NCBI GenBank assembly: GCA_029203105.1
Contig: CP119318.1
Location: forward strand, 4,230,501 to 4,294,500
Reading direction: 5' to 3'
Origin: Candidatus Kaistia colombiensis
GTDB taxonomy: Bacteria; Pseudomonadota; Alphaproteobacteria; Rhizobiales; Kaistiaceae
DNA length: 64,000 nt
The position numbers and the translations under genes are program-made. The notes beneath the pieces were generated by a model that saw only the letters and a list, made by a program, of their open reading frames with translations, was not told the origin of the DNA and made no database searches. Positions 21,858-29,643 of this stretch are shown here, piece after piece; position 1 is the stretch's first letter; every line of letters begins with the position of its first letter.

Positions 21858-22748
21858 ATGGACTGGGACAAGCTGAGAATTTTTCATGCCGCCGCGCAGG
21901 CCGGCTCCTTCACCCATGCCGGCGAGGCGCTGGGCATGAGCCAGTCCGCCGTCAGCCGCCAGGTCGGCGCGCTGGAGCATGACCTCGGCGTCCCCCTCTT
22001 CCATCGCCATGCGCGCGGCCTGATCCTCTCCGAACAGGGCGAGCTGCTTTACCGCACCTCGCAGGACGTGATGCAGAAGCTCGAGGGCGTGAAGATCCGC
22101 CTGACGGATTCGCGCGAGAAGCCGACCGGCACGCTCCGCATCACCACCACGGTCGCGCTCGGCTCGACCTGGCTGACCCAGCGCATCAACGAATTTGTCG
22201 ACCTGCATCCGGATTTGAACCTGCACCTGATCCTCGACGATCAGGAGCTCGACCTGACCATGCGCCAGGCCGACGTCGCCATTCGCCTGCGCCAGCCGGT
22301 GCAGCCGGACCTGATCCAGCGCCGCCTGTTCACGGCGCACTACCACGTCTACGCCTCGGAAGATTACGTCGCCCGCTTCGGCAAGCCCGAGACGCTGGAC
22401 GACCTCGAGGGCCACCGCATCGTCACCTTCGGCGTCCCCGTGCCGCCGAATATCCGCGACGTGAACTGGCTGGAGATCGCCGGCCGCTCGTCCGACAACC
22501 CGCGCGAGCCGGTCGTTCGAATCAACAACATCTACGCGATCAAGGCCGCCGTCGAACGCGGAACCGGAATCGCCATCCTGCCGGACTACATGATCGAGGA
22601 AGGCTCCTCGCTCGTGAAGCTGATGCCGGAGGCCCAGGTGCCGAGCTTCCCGACCTATTTCTGCTATCCGTCGGAGCTCAAGAATTCGGCGCGCGTCACG
22701 GCTTTCCGCGATTTCATGCTGGCCAAGGCTCAGAACTGGCAGTTCTGA
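21858..22748 (+). CDS. LysR-family regulator, LsrB/VtlR-type
   Basis: A 296-residue LysR regulator: helix-turn-helix MDWDKLRIFHAAAQAGSFTHAGEALGMSQSAVSRQVGALEHDLGVPLFHRHARG, followed by the co-inducer domain (LRITTTVALGSTWLTQRINEFVDLHPDLNLHLILDD) and AAVERGTGIAILPDYMIEEG. Directly downstream of trxB and upstream of a small RNA is the position of lsrB (Sinorhizobium) and vtlR (Brucella, Agrobacterium). Those regulators control the AbcR small RNAs, envelope and oxidative-stress functions. ATG 21858 fits the family N-terminus. The orthology is inferred from gene order and sequence character rather than a search. Confidence 0.9.
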   Translation: MDWDKLRIFHAAAQAGSFTHAGEALGMSQSAVSRQVGALEHDLGVPLFHRHARGLILSEQGELLYRTSQDVMQKLEGVKIRLTDSREKPTGTLRITTTVALGSTWLTQRINEFVDLHPDLNLHLILDDQELDLTMRQADVAIRLRQPVQPDLIQRRLFTAHYHVYASEDYVARFGKPETLDDLEGHRIVTFGVPVPPNIRDVNWLEIAGRSSDNPREPVVRINNIYAIKAAVERGTGIAILPDYMIEEGSSLVKLMPEAQVPSFPTYFCYPSELKNSARVTAFRDFMLAKAQNWQF

Positions 22749-22941
22749 GCCGCATCGCCGCGAATTCAGGCACAGTTTTGTGACAATGCCGGGACAGATC
22801 CGCGCGACATTTTGAATGCTTTCCCGCAGGTTCCGGATTTGGCCCAGGAAGCGGAAAATTTTTCCGGAATCGCGCCGAATCGACCAGACTTTGGCGCACA
22901 GAACTCGATATGACGAACGCAGCATTGCGCTATATCAAAAT

Positions 22942-22958
22942 TGCATAGCTGTGATGCA
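22942..22958. promoter_or_regulatory. Inverted repeat TGCAT-N7-ATGCA upstream of the sRNA promoter
   Basis: A perfect 5-bp inverted repeat spaced by AGCTGTG, ending 10 bp before the -35 hexamer of the sRNA promoter. This is where a LysR activator usually binds. The core is shared with 20758-20771. Confidence 0.5.
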
Positions 22959-22968
22959 CCCCTGCTGG

Positions 22969-22997
22969 TTGATTAGGCAGCCTGATCAATCCATATA
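22969..22997 (+). promoter_or_regulatory. Predicted sigma-70 promoter of the AbcR-like sRNA
   Basis: TTGATT (22969-22974), a 17-base spacer, then CATATA (22992-22997). The spacer overlaps an imperfect palindrome (TTGATTAGGC with GCCTGATCAA). A start near 23003-23005 would give an RNA of about 145 nt ending at the terminator below. Confidence 0.55.
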
Positions 22998-23003
22998 CGG
23001 GTC

Positions 23004-23150
23004 AGTTGATGCGTTGGACCCGTTGCTCCCTCCTCCCTGCGATGGGTTCGACCTCAGCTGTTCCCCTCTGGAAGGTGTTTGCTGCGCATTTCCCTGCCGC
23101 AGCAACAAAGACTTAGCCGGGCCTCGCAAGAGTGCCCGGCCTTTTCTTTT
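23004..23150 (+). ncRNA. AbcR-like trans-acting small RNA
   Basis: The gap after the LsrB/VtlR-type gene holds no ORF but has the make-up of the alpha-r15/AbcR sRNAs of rhizobia. There is a pyrimidine-rich CTCCCTCCTCCCTG stretch (23026-23039) able to pair with Shine-Dalgarno sequences. A perfect 8-bp hairpin TTGCTGCG/CGCAGCAA (23079-23105) presents TTTCCCTG in its loop. A Rho-independent terminator of GCCGGGC/GCCCGGC ends in CTTTTCTTTT (23115-23150). In Agrobacterium, AbcR1 and AbcR2 sit next to the vtlR orthologue and repress ABC-transporter binding proteins. Only one copy is seen here. The 5' end is predicted from the promoter. Confidence 0.75.
23115..23150 (+). terminator. Rho-independent terminator of the AbcR-like sRNA
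   Basis: Seven-base-pair GC stem (GCCGGGC with GCCCGGC) closing an 11-base loop, followed by CTTTTCTTTT. A nine-base C run follows at about 23155-23163. Confidence 0.9.
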
Positions 23151-23229
23151 CAAGCCCCCCCCCGGTTCGGCGCCCTCTCCGGTCGGCCGATCGCGCCGAG
23201 CGGCCATGATGCCCAATCCATAGGCATGC

Positions 23230-24198
23230 TCACATATAGAGCGGTTCGCTCTCGAGCCCCTTGTAGAGCCCGGCGACGAATTCCCCATAGCCATTGAACA
23301 ACTGCGTCGGCACGCGCTCATTCGTTCCGATGACGGTCTCGGACGCCTGGCTCCAGCGCGGATGCGGCACTTCGGGGTTCACATTCGCCCAGAAACCGTA
23401 TTCCGACGATTGCAGCTGCTGCCAGAAATTGACCGGCCGCTCCTCGACGAAGCTCACCTTGACGACCGACTTGATCGATTTGAACCCGTATTTCCACGGC
23501 GTATGCAGGCGGATCGGCGCGCCCATCTGTTTCAGCAGCGGCTTGCCATAGACGCCGGTGACCATGAAGGCGAGTTCGTTGGTCGCTTCGGCCATGGTCA
23601 GGCCCTCGACATAGGGCCAGGGATAGAAGGGCTGGCTCTGCCCCGGCGCCATGGCCGGATCCAGGAACGTCTCCATCCGGATGTATTTCGCCCCCGAGAG
23701 CGGCTTGGCGAAGGCGACGAGGTCGGCGAGCGGGAAGCCGGTCCACGGCGCCGTCATCGACCATGCCTCGACGCAGCGATGGCGATAGAGCCGCTCCTCC
23801 AGCTTCATCGCCTTCAGCAGGTCGTCGATGTCGACGGCCTTCTCCTTCTCGACCAGGCCACCGAACTGGATCGTCCAGGGCCGGATCTTCAGCGCCTGCG
23901 CCGCGTCGGCCAGTTCCTTGTCGGTGCTGTACTCATAGAAGTTGTTGTAGTGGGCGTTGATCGCCTCGGGGGTCACGTCGCGCGTGACCGTGTAGCGTGG
24001 ATTGCGTCCGGCCGGATAAAGCCCCGCGCTCGGGTCGGGCTCGGCGGCGCGGGCGCGCCCCGGCAGCGCCATGGCGGCGGCCAATCCGACGGCGCCGATC
24101 CCGGCCGCGGCCAGGATTTCGCGGCGATTGAGAAAGACCGATTCGGGGGTCGCACGGTTCTCGGGAATCTCCCAGCCGCGCTTGCGACGAATGAGCAT
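23230..24198 (-). CDS. msrP: Protein-methionine-sulfoxide reductase catalytic subunit MsrP
   Basis: A 322-residue molybdopterin enzyme of the YedY/MsrP type that repairs oxidised methionines in periplasmic proteins. It has a Tat-type leader (FLNRREILAAAGIGAVGLAAAMALPGRARA), the family N-terminus after cleavage (RNPRYTVTRDVTPEAINAHYNNFYEYSTDKE), the molybdenum-ligating Cys in YRHRCVEAWSMTAPWTGFPL, and PIRLHTPWKYGFKSIKSVVKVSFVEE. The start at 24198 follows GGAGAG. The membrane haem partner msrQ is not adjacent here; it may lie elsewhere. It needs molybdenum cofactor, and a molybdate transporter is encoded at 53.4-56.2 kb. Confidence 0.94.
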   Translation of the reverse strand: MLIRRKRGWEIPENRATPESVFLNRREILAAAGIGAVGLAAAMALPGRARAAEPDPSAGLYPAGRNPRYTVTRDVTPEAINAHYNNFYEYSTDKELADAAQALKIRPWTIQFGGLVEKEKAVDIDDLLKAMKLEERLYRHRCVEAWSMTAPWTGFPLADLVAFAKPLSGAKYIRMETFLDPAMAPGQSQPFYPWPYVEGLTMAEATNELAFMVTGVYGKPLLKQMGAPIRLHTPWKYGFKSIKSVVKVSFVEERPVNFWQQLQSSEYGFWANVNPEVPHPRWSQASETVIGTNERVPTQLFNGYGEFVAGLYKGLESEPLYM

Positions 24199-24405
24199 CG
24201 TTCTCTCCAGATTTCAGGATTGGCCCCGCCGGCCAACAACTAGGAAGTCGGAGACGAAGGTCAAATCACATTGGCGTTGAGCGCCGGCACCCTGAGCGCC
24301 GACAAGAAGGACGCGGCAATAGTCATCTTCCCTTGCCATCCCGCGCCTCGCGGACTAGTTTCCGCGCCGCACAAACCCTCCTTCTTTCCACTTTCGGAGC
24401 CCCAA

Positions 24406-25608
24406 ATGGCCTTCCTCGCCGATAGCCTTGCCCGCATCAAGCCGTCCGCGACCATCGCGGTCACGAACAAGGCGCGCGAGTTGAAAGCGGCCGGCCGCGA
24501 CGTCATCGGGCTCGGCGCCGGCGAGCCCGACTTCGACACGCCGGAGAACATCAAGGAAGCCGCGATCCAGGCGATCCGCGACGGCAAGACGAAGTATACC
24601 GCCGTCGACGGCATTCCGGAACTGAAGGCGGCGATCTCGGCCAAGTTCAAGCGCGAGAACAACCTGACCTACGCCCCGAACCAGATCACGGTCGGCACGG
24701 GCGGCAAGCAGGTGCTTTACAACGCGCTGATGGCGACGCTGAACCCCGGCGACGAGGTCATCATCCCGGCCCCCTACTGGGTGTCCTACCCGGAGATCGT
24801 GGCGCTCGGCGGCGGCACGCCCGTCGAGATCGTCGGCCCGCAGTCGACCGGCTTCAAGATCGGCCCGGACGCGCTCGAAGCCGCGATCACGCCGAAGACC
24901 AAGTGGCTGATCCTCAACTCGCCGTCGAACCCGACCGGCGCCGGCTACACGCGCGCCGAGCTCAAGGCGCTCGCCGACGTGCTGCTCAAGCATCCGCAGG
25001 TCTGGATCATGACCGACGACATGTACGAGCACCTCGTCTTCGACGGCTTCGAATTCGCCACCATCGCCGAGGTCGAGCCGAAGCTCTACGACCGCACGCT
25101 GACCGTGAACGGCGTCTCGAAGGCCTATGCGATGACCGGCTGGCGCATCGGCTATGCCGGCGGCCCGGTCGAGTTGATCAAGGCGATCGGCACCATCCAG
25201 TCGCAGTCGACCTCCAACCCGTCCTCGATCTCGCAGTGGGCGGCGGTCGAGGCGCTGAACGGTCCGCAGGACTACATCCCGGAGAACGCCGAGATCTTCA
25301 AGAAGCGTCGCGACCTCGTCGTCTCGATGCTGAACCAGGCGAACGGCATTGTCTGCCCGAACCCGGAAGGCGCGTTCTACGTGTTCCCGTCCTGCGCCGG
25401 CACGCTCGGCAAGACCACGGCCGGCGGCAAGCTGCTCTCGACCGACGAGGACTTCGTCACGGCGCTGCTCGAAGAGGAAGGTGTGGCGGTCGTCCAGGGC
25501 TCGGCCTTCGGCCTGGCGCCCTATTTCCGCATCTCCTACGCGACCTCGACCGAGGCGCTGGAAGAAGCCTGCACCCGCATTCAGCGCTTCTGCGGCAACC
25601 TCCGCTAA
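24406..25608 (+). CDS. Pyridoxal-phosphate aminotransferase, aspartate type (class I)
   Basis: A 400-residue fold type I aminotransferase matching the AatA/AspC group of rhizobia. It has RELKAAGRDVIGLGAGEPDFDTP at the N-terminus, GTGGKQVLYNALMATLNPGDEVIIPAPYWVSYPEIV (cofactor phosphate region), LNSPSNPTGAGYT (N of the PLP ring contact), the PLP lysine in VNGVSKAYAMTGWRIGYAGG, and the substrate-carboxylate Arg in PYFRISYATS. The likely reaction is aspartate plus 2-oxoglutarate to oxaloacetate and glutamate. The ATG at 24406 has CGGAG upstream. It diverges from msrP across 207 bp that hold no other gene. Confidence 0.92.
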   Translation: MAFLADSLARIKPSATIAVTNKARELKAAGRDVIGLGAGEPDFDTPENIKEAAIQAIRDGKTKYTAVDGIPELKAAISAKFKRENNLTYAPNQITVGTGGKQVLYNALMATLNPGDEVIIPAPYWVSYPEIVALGGGTPVEIVGPQSTGFKIGPDALEAAITPKTKWLILNSPSNPTGAGYTRAELKALADVLLKHPQVWIMTDDMYEHLVFDGFEFATIAEVEPKLYDRTLTVNGVSKAYAMTGWRIGYAGGPVELIKAIGTIQSQSTSNPSSISQWAAVEALNGPQDYIPENAEIFKKRRDLVVSMLNQANGIVCPNPEGAFYVFPSCAGTLGKTTAGGKLLSTDEDFVTALLEEEGVAVVQGSAFGLAPYFRISYATSTEALEEACTRIQRFCGNLR

Positions 25609-25805
25609 GCACGACAGGGCGGCCTCGACCGCCCGTCCAACTCGCGACCGCGCCGTGGCGCGGTCGCGTCGGCCTCCCGCCGGCCCGCAGGCGCATTTTC
25701 CAGCAGCGGGCGGCGGCGCGCCATCGAACATGCGGGGAAGACAGAATCCCCCGCAGGTCGTATCCTCCTGCCGAATTCGCGCCACCTCCGGGGGAACCGG
25801 CCTCA

Positions 25806-26210
25806 ATGCTTGATCTGCGCCTTCATCACGTCTCGATCGTCGTGACCGATCTCGAGCGCTCGGTCGCCTTCTACCAGAAGGCGTTCGGCCTGGAGCGCCT
25901 GCCGCGCCCACCCTTCAAAACCCAGGGCGCCTGGATCGCCTGCCACGGCCAGCAGATCCACCTGATCCTCTACCCGCAGGGCACGTTCCGCGCGAACGAG
26001 GCGATCGACAACAACGACGTCCACTTCTCGTTCCACACGCGCGACTTCTACGCGATCCTCGACCACCTGCTCGCGCAGGGTTTTCACGAGGGACCGGACG
26101 AGACCGATCCGATGCGCCTCTACGTGCTCCGCGACGGACCCGCCGGCTTCCCGCAGCTCTATCTGCGCGACCCGGACCGCAACGTCGTGGAGGTCAATGG
26201 TGCGCCCTGA
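25806..26210 (+). CDS. VOC-family (glyoxalase/dioxygenase fold) protein
   Basis: A 134-residue vicinal-oxygen-chelate protein: LRLHHVSIVVTDLERSVAFYQKAFGLERLPRPPF opens the first beta-alpha-beta-beta-beta unit, with the metal-ligand-type His in HHVSI. The second unit has NDVHFSFHTRDFYAILDHLLAQGF, then FPQLYLRDPDRNVVEVNG with a Glu ligand near the end (VVEVN). Family members include glyoxalase I, fosfomycin resistance proteins and ring-cleaving dioxygenases; nothing here points to one substrate. It is followed 36 nt later by the cardiolipin synthase gene and may share its transcript. Confidence 0.9.
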   Translation: MLDLRLHHVSIVVTDLERSVAFYQKAFGLERLPRPPFKTQGAWIACHGQQIHLILYPQGTFRANEAIDNNDVHFSFHTRDFYAILDHLLAQGFHEGPDETDPMRLYVLRDGPAGFPQLYLRDPDRNVVEVNGAP

Positions 26211-26246
26211 TCGCAGCCCCGGCACCGCCCAACTACGCGGCAGGTC

Positions 26247-27689
26247 ATGACGGCCAATCATCTCGCCCTGTTCTTCTCGTTCCTGCACATCCTGTTCGCC
26301 TCGGCGGTGACGGTGCATGCGCTGCTGACGCGACTGAACCCGCAGTCGACCGTCGCCTGGATCGGGCTCGCCTGGCTGTCGCCCTATGTCGGCGCCCTGC
26401 TCTACGTCTTCCTCGGCGTCAACCGCGTCCGCCGCAAGGCGATCAAGCTTTCCAGTCCCGGCGACGACATCGCCCCGCCGGAGTCGCGATTCGCGCTGAC
26501 GCCGGCTGACATCGCCCATGGCGAGGACGAGCATCTCGAGCCGCTGGCGAAGTTCGGACTGCGGATCACCGGGCGGACGCTGCTTGCCGGCAACGGCATC
26601 ACGCCGCTCGTCGATGGCGATGTCGCCTATCCCGAGATGATCCGCGCCATCGACGCCGCCACCACCAGCGTCGGCATTTCGGGCTACATCTTCCACGACG
26701 ATCTCGGCGGCGCGCCGATCATCGACGCCCTGATCGCGGCGCACCGGCGCGGCGTCGCCGTGCGCGTGCTGCTCGACGGCATCGGCGGCGGCTATCTGAA
26801 GAACCCGGCCTATGACCGGCTGCTCGCCGCCGGGGTTCCCGTCGCCCGCTTCCTGCATGAAGTCGCGCCCTGGAAGATGTCGTTCATCAACCTGCGCAAC
26901 CACAAGAAGGTGATGGTGACGGACGGTCGCCACGGCTTCACCGGCGGCATGAATATCAGCGCCGGCAATCTCTATCGCGATGTCAGCATCCCGATCGGCC
27001 ACGCGGTGCAGGACGTCCACTTCCGGGTCGAGGGTCCGGTCGTCTCGCATCTGATGGAGACCTTCGCCGAGGATTGGGCGTTCACGGCCAACGAACTGCT
27101 GGCGGGGCCGGCCTGGTTCCCCGAGATCGGCGGCGGCGGCACGATTCCCGCGCGCGGCATCGCCAGCGGCCCGGATGAGGACAACGAGAAGCTGATGTGG
27201 ACGATGGCGGCGGCGATCGCCCGCGCCGAACGGCGCATCCGCATCGTGACGCCCTATTTCCTGCCGGATGAGCGCATCAACTCGCAACTGGCGCTCGCCG
27301 CGCTGCGCGGCGTGTCGGTCGAGATCCTGCTGCCGGAAATATCCGACCAGTTCTACATGGACTGGGCGATGAACGCCTCGCTGGCACCGCTGATCCGTTC
27401 CGGCTGCCAGATCAGCCGCGCCGAACCGCCCTTCGACCACTCCAAGCTGATGACCGTCGACGGCGCCTGGGTGCTGTTCGGCAGCGCCAATTGGGACGCG
27501 CGCAGCCTGCGGCTCAATTTCGAGTTCAATGTCGAGGCCTATGACGCCGATTTCGCAGCCGAGATCGACCAGCTCATCGACCGCAAGCAGGCCAAGGGGC
27601 GTCCCGTCGCCATGGCGGAACTGAGCCGCCGCCGGTTGCTGGTGCGGCTGCGCGACGCCGCGACGCGGCTGCTGACCCCCTATCTCTAG
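26247..27689 (+). CDS. cls: Cardiolipin synthase (phospholipase D type)
   Basis: A 480-residue membrane enzyme. Two N-terminal membrane segments (about residues 4-24 and 33-55) are followed by two phospholipase D domains, each with an HKD motif: RNHKKVMVTDGRHGFTGGMNI (about 215) and FDHSKLMTVDGAWVLFGSANWDARSLRLNFEFNVE (about 395). It condenses two phosphatidylglycerols to cardiolipin and glycerol at the inner membrane. Length and motif spacing fit bacterial ClsA. It ends only 12 bp from the convergent corA-like gene. Confidence 0.93.
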   Translation: MTANHLALFFSFLHILFASAVTVHALLTRLNPQSTVAWIGLAWLSPYVGALLYVFLGVNRVRRKAIKLSSPGDDIAPPESRFALTPADIAHGEDEHLEPLAKFGLRITGRTLLAGNGITPLVDGDVAYPEMIRAIDAATTSVGISGYIFHDDLGGAPIIDALIAAHRRGVAVRVLLDGIGGGYLKNPAYDRLLAAGVPVARFLHEVAPWKMSFINLRNHKKVMVTDGRHGFTGGMNISAGNLYRDVSIPIGHAVQDVHFRVEGPVVSHLMETFAEDWAFTANELLAGPAWFPEIGGGGTIPARGIASGPDEDNEKLMWTMAAAIARAERRIRIVTPYFLPDERINSQLALAALRGVSVEILLPEISDQFYMDWAMNASLAPLIRSGCQISRAEPPFDHSKLMTVDGAWVLFGSANWDARSLRLNFEFNVEAYDADFAAEIDQLIDRKQAKGRPVAMAELSRRRLLVRLRDAATRLLTPYL

Positions 27690-27701
27690 CGGAGCCCTAG
27701 A

Positions 27702-28676
27702 CTAGAGCCAGCCGCGCCGCCTGAAATAGAGGAACGGCACCAGCGCCGACACGACCATGATGACGAGCGCCAGCGGATAGCCATAGCCCCAGCCGAGCTC
27801 GGGCATGTCCTTGAAGTTCATGCCGTAGATCGTGCCGATCAGGGTCGGAGGCATCAGGATGGTCGAGGCGACCGTCAGGACGCTCACCACCTGGTTTTGC
27901 TGGTTGGCGACGAGACCAAGCGTCGCATCCAGCAGGAAGGTGATCTTGTTCAGGACGAAATTGACGTGATCCTCGAGCGATCGAACGTCGCGCAGCGCCA
28001 GCTTGAGACGGGCGCCATTGCCATTCTTCAGCGCCTGATCCGGCAGCATGGCCGCGGCATATTGGGCAAGCCGCTCCAATGACGAGAGGCTCTCGCGCGC
28101 CTTCGACGCGAGATCGCCCTGCATGCCGATCGCACCGATCAGGATGGACAGGCGCTTGGCCCGAATCCGGTCGCTCGCCTTGCGGATGAAGATCTCGCCG
28201 TTGATGCGATCGACGGCCTGGGCGATGTGTTCGAGCACATCCGCCGTGCGCGCGATGAACGCCTCGAGCAGGCCGTTGAAGATGCCGGCCGGCGTGCCGC
28301 AGCCGCTCTCCGGCTTCGGGGCCAGAGCGAGGAACTGGCGAAACGCCTTCATATCCTCGTAGCGCAGGGTGACGATCTTCGTTTTGCCGACGCCGAAGGT
28401 GAATGGTGTCAGCACCGGATGGCCGGCATCGAGGCCGGCCAGGACGCTCGCCGTCATGAACACGACGCCGTTCTCGACATAGAAGCGGCTGGAGAACTCG
28501 ATCTCCTGCGATTCCTCCCGCGTCGGCACGAGCGCGCCGAGAAAGGCCTCGGCGACATGCTCCTCCTCCGGCGCCGGGGCGAAGAGATCGAGCCAGGCGG
28601 CAGGCGCCCCCGACGCCGTGGTCTCCATCGAAAGCGGCGCCAGGCCGACATCGGAAATCGCGTAGGCTGTCAGCAT
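27702..28676 (-). CDS. CorA-family metal ion transporter
   Basis: A 324-residue protein with the CorA plan: a cytoplasmic N-terminal domain, a long helix (LIGAIGMQGDLASKARESLSSLERLAQYAAAML and onward) and two C-terminal membrane spans. The first span ends with the signature GTIYGMNFKDMPEL (Y-G-M-N) and the second is YPLALVIMVVSALVPFLYFRRRGWL. CorA pentamers carry Mg2+ (also Co2+ or Ni2+) inward; the metal is not certain here. The positively charged C-terminal RRR is typical. Confidence 0.92.
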   Translation of the reverse strand: MLTAYAISDVGLAPLSMETTASGAPAAWLDLFAPAPEEEHVAEAFLGALVPTREESQEIEFSSRFYVENGVVFMTASVLAGLDAGHPVLTPFTFGVGKTKIVTLRYEDMKAFRQFLALAPKPESGCGTPAGIFNGLLEAFIARTADVLEHIAQAVDRINGEIFIRKASDRIRAKRLSILIGAIGMQGDLASKARESLSSLERLAQYAAAMLPDQALKNGNGARLKLALRDVRSLEDHVNFVLNKITFLLDATLGLVANQQNQVVSVLTVASTILMPPTLIGTIYGMNFKDMPELGWGYGYPLALVIMVVSALVPFLYFRRRGWL

Positions 28677-28909
28677 GCGGGGCTCCAGTGCGTTAACCGA
28701 ATGGCAAGGCTTGTGCGCCTTGTCACTTGCGCCGCCATCAAACGTTTGTCATGACGGACCTAAGTCGTATGTCGATGGGATCGAACTCGCGCAAGGCCCG
28801 TTGTAGGACGAAGCGCGATCGTCACCCCAGGTTCCGCCGAACCCCCACCGACGGAACCCGTATCGCCGGCCCCGGTGACTGGGCCGTAACACGAAAGGAA
28901 AAAAACATT

Positions 28910-29428
28910 ATGGCAAAGTTTGTTTCCCTTAAGCTGATTGCAACCGCCGCCGCCGTCGCGCTGGCCGGCATCGGCGTCGCCAAGGCCGCCGACATCGTCA
29001 CCGCCCCGGTCTATGAGGACGGCCGCAACGGCATCCGCATCGGCATGCTGACCTGCGACATCAACTCGGGCCTCGGCTACGTCATCGCTTCGGCCAAGGA
29101 AGTCGCCTGCACGTTCAAGCCGAATGGCGGCCGCGCCGAGGATTATGTCGGCAACATCAAGAAGCTCGGTATCGACCTCGGCTACACCAGCCAGGGCCGC
29201 CTGATCTGGGCCGTGTTCGCACCGACTGCCGGCTATCACCACGGCTCGCTCGGTGGCCTTTACCTCGGCGCGACTGCCGAGGCGACGGTCGGGGCCGGCA
29301 TCGGCACCAACGTCCTGTTCGGCGGCACCCGCGGCTCGATCGCCCTGCAGCCGATCAGCGCCACCGGCCAGATCGGCCTGAATGTCGCCGCCGGCGGCGC
29401 CGCCCTGCTGCTCGACCCGGTCAACTAA
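28910..29428 (+). CDS. DUF992 exported protein
   Basis: A 172-residue protein with a signal peptide (MAKFVSLKLIATAAAVALAGIGVAKA) and the DUF992 body: RIGMLTCDINSGLGYVIASAKEVACTFKPNGG, DYVGNIKKLGIDLGYTSQGRLIWAVFAPT, then LGGLYLGATAEATVGAGIGTNVLFGGTRGSIALQPIS and QIGLNVAAGGAALLLDP. Two Cys in the N-terminal half may pair. The family is a small secreted or outer-membrane-associated group largely restricted to Rhizobiales and has no known function. AAAGGA lies ten bases upstream of the ATG. The 233-bp gap before it presumably holds its promoter. Confidence 0.9.
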   Translation: MAKFVSLKLIATAAAVALAGIGVAKAADIVTAPVYEDGRNGIRIGMLTCDINSGLGYVIASAKEVACTFKPNGGRAEDYVGNIKKLGIDLGYTSQGRLIWAVFAPTAGYHHGSLGGLYLGATAEATVGAGIGTNVLFGGTRGSIALQPISATGQIGLNVAAGGAALLLDPVN

Positions 29429-29461
29429 GACCCGGTCCTCGCGCTTCATCCCTTGGGATGG

Positions 29462-29497
29462 GAAGGCCCGCGCCCCTGGCGCGGGCCTTCGTCGTTT
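29462..29497 (+). terminator. Terminator hairpin after the DUF992 gene
   Basis: Perfect 13-bp stem (29462-29474 with 29478-29490, loop CCT) starting 34 nt after the stop codon, followed by the weak T-tract GTCGTTTC. Confidence 0.75.
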
Positions 29498-29643
29498 CAG
29501 GCCTTGGTCGACTCGCGTTTCACGACGCCTTGCCACGCCCGGCTTTCCCTGAGACGATCCTTCTGCGGACCGGGTCTCTGGCTCCGGTCCACGCATCCAA
29601 GACATGAGAATGCTTCTAGAACATTTCATGAACGGAGGAAGCG

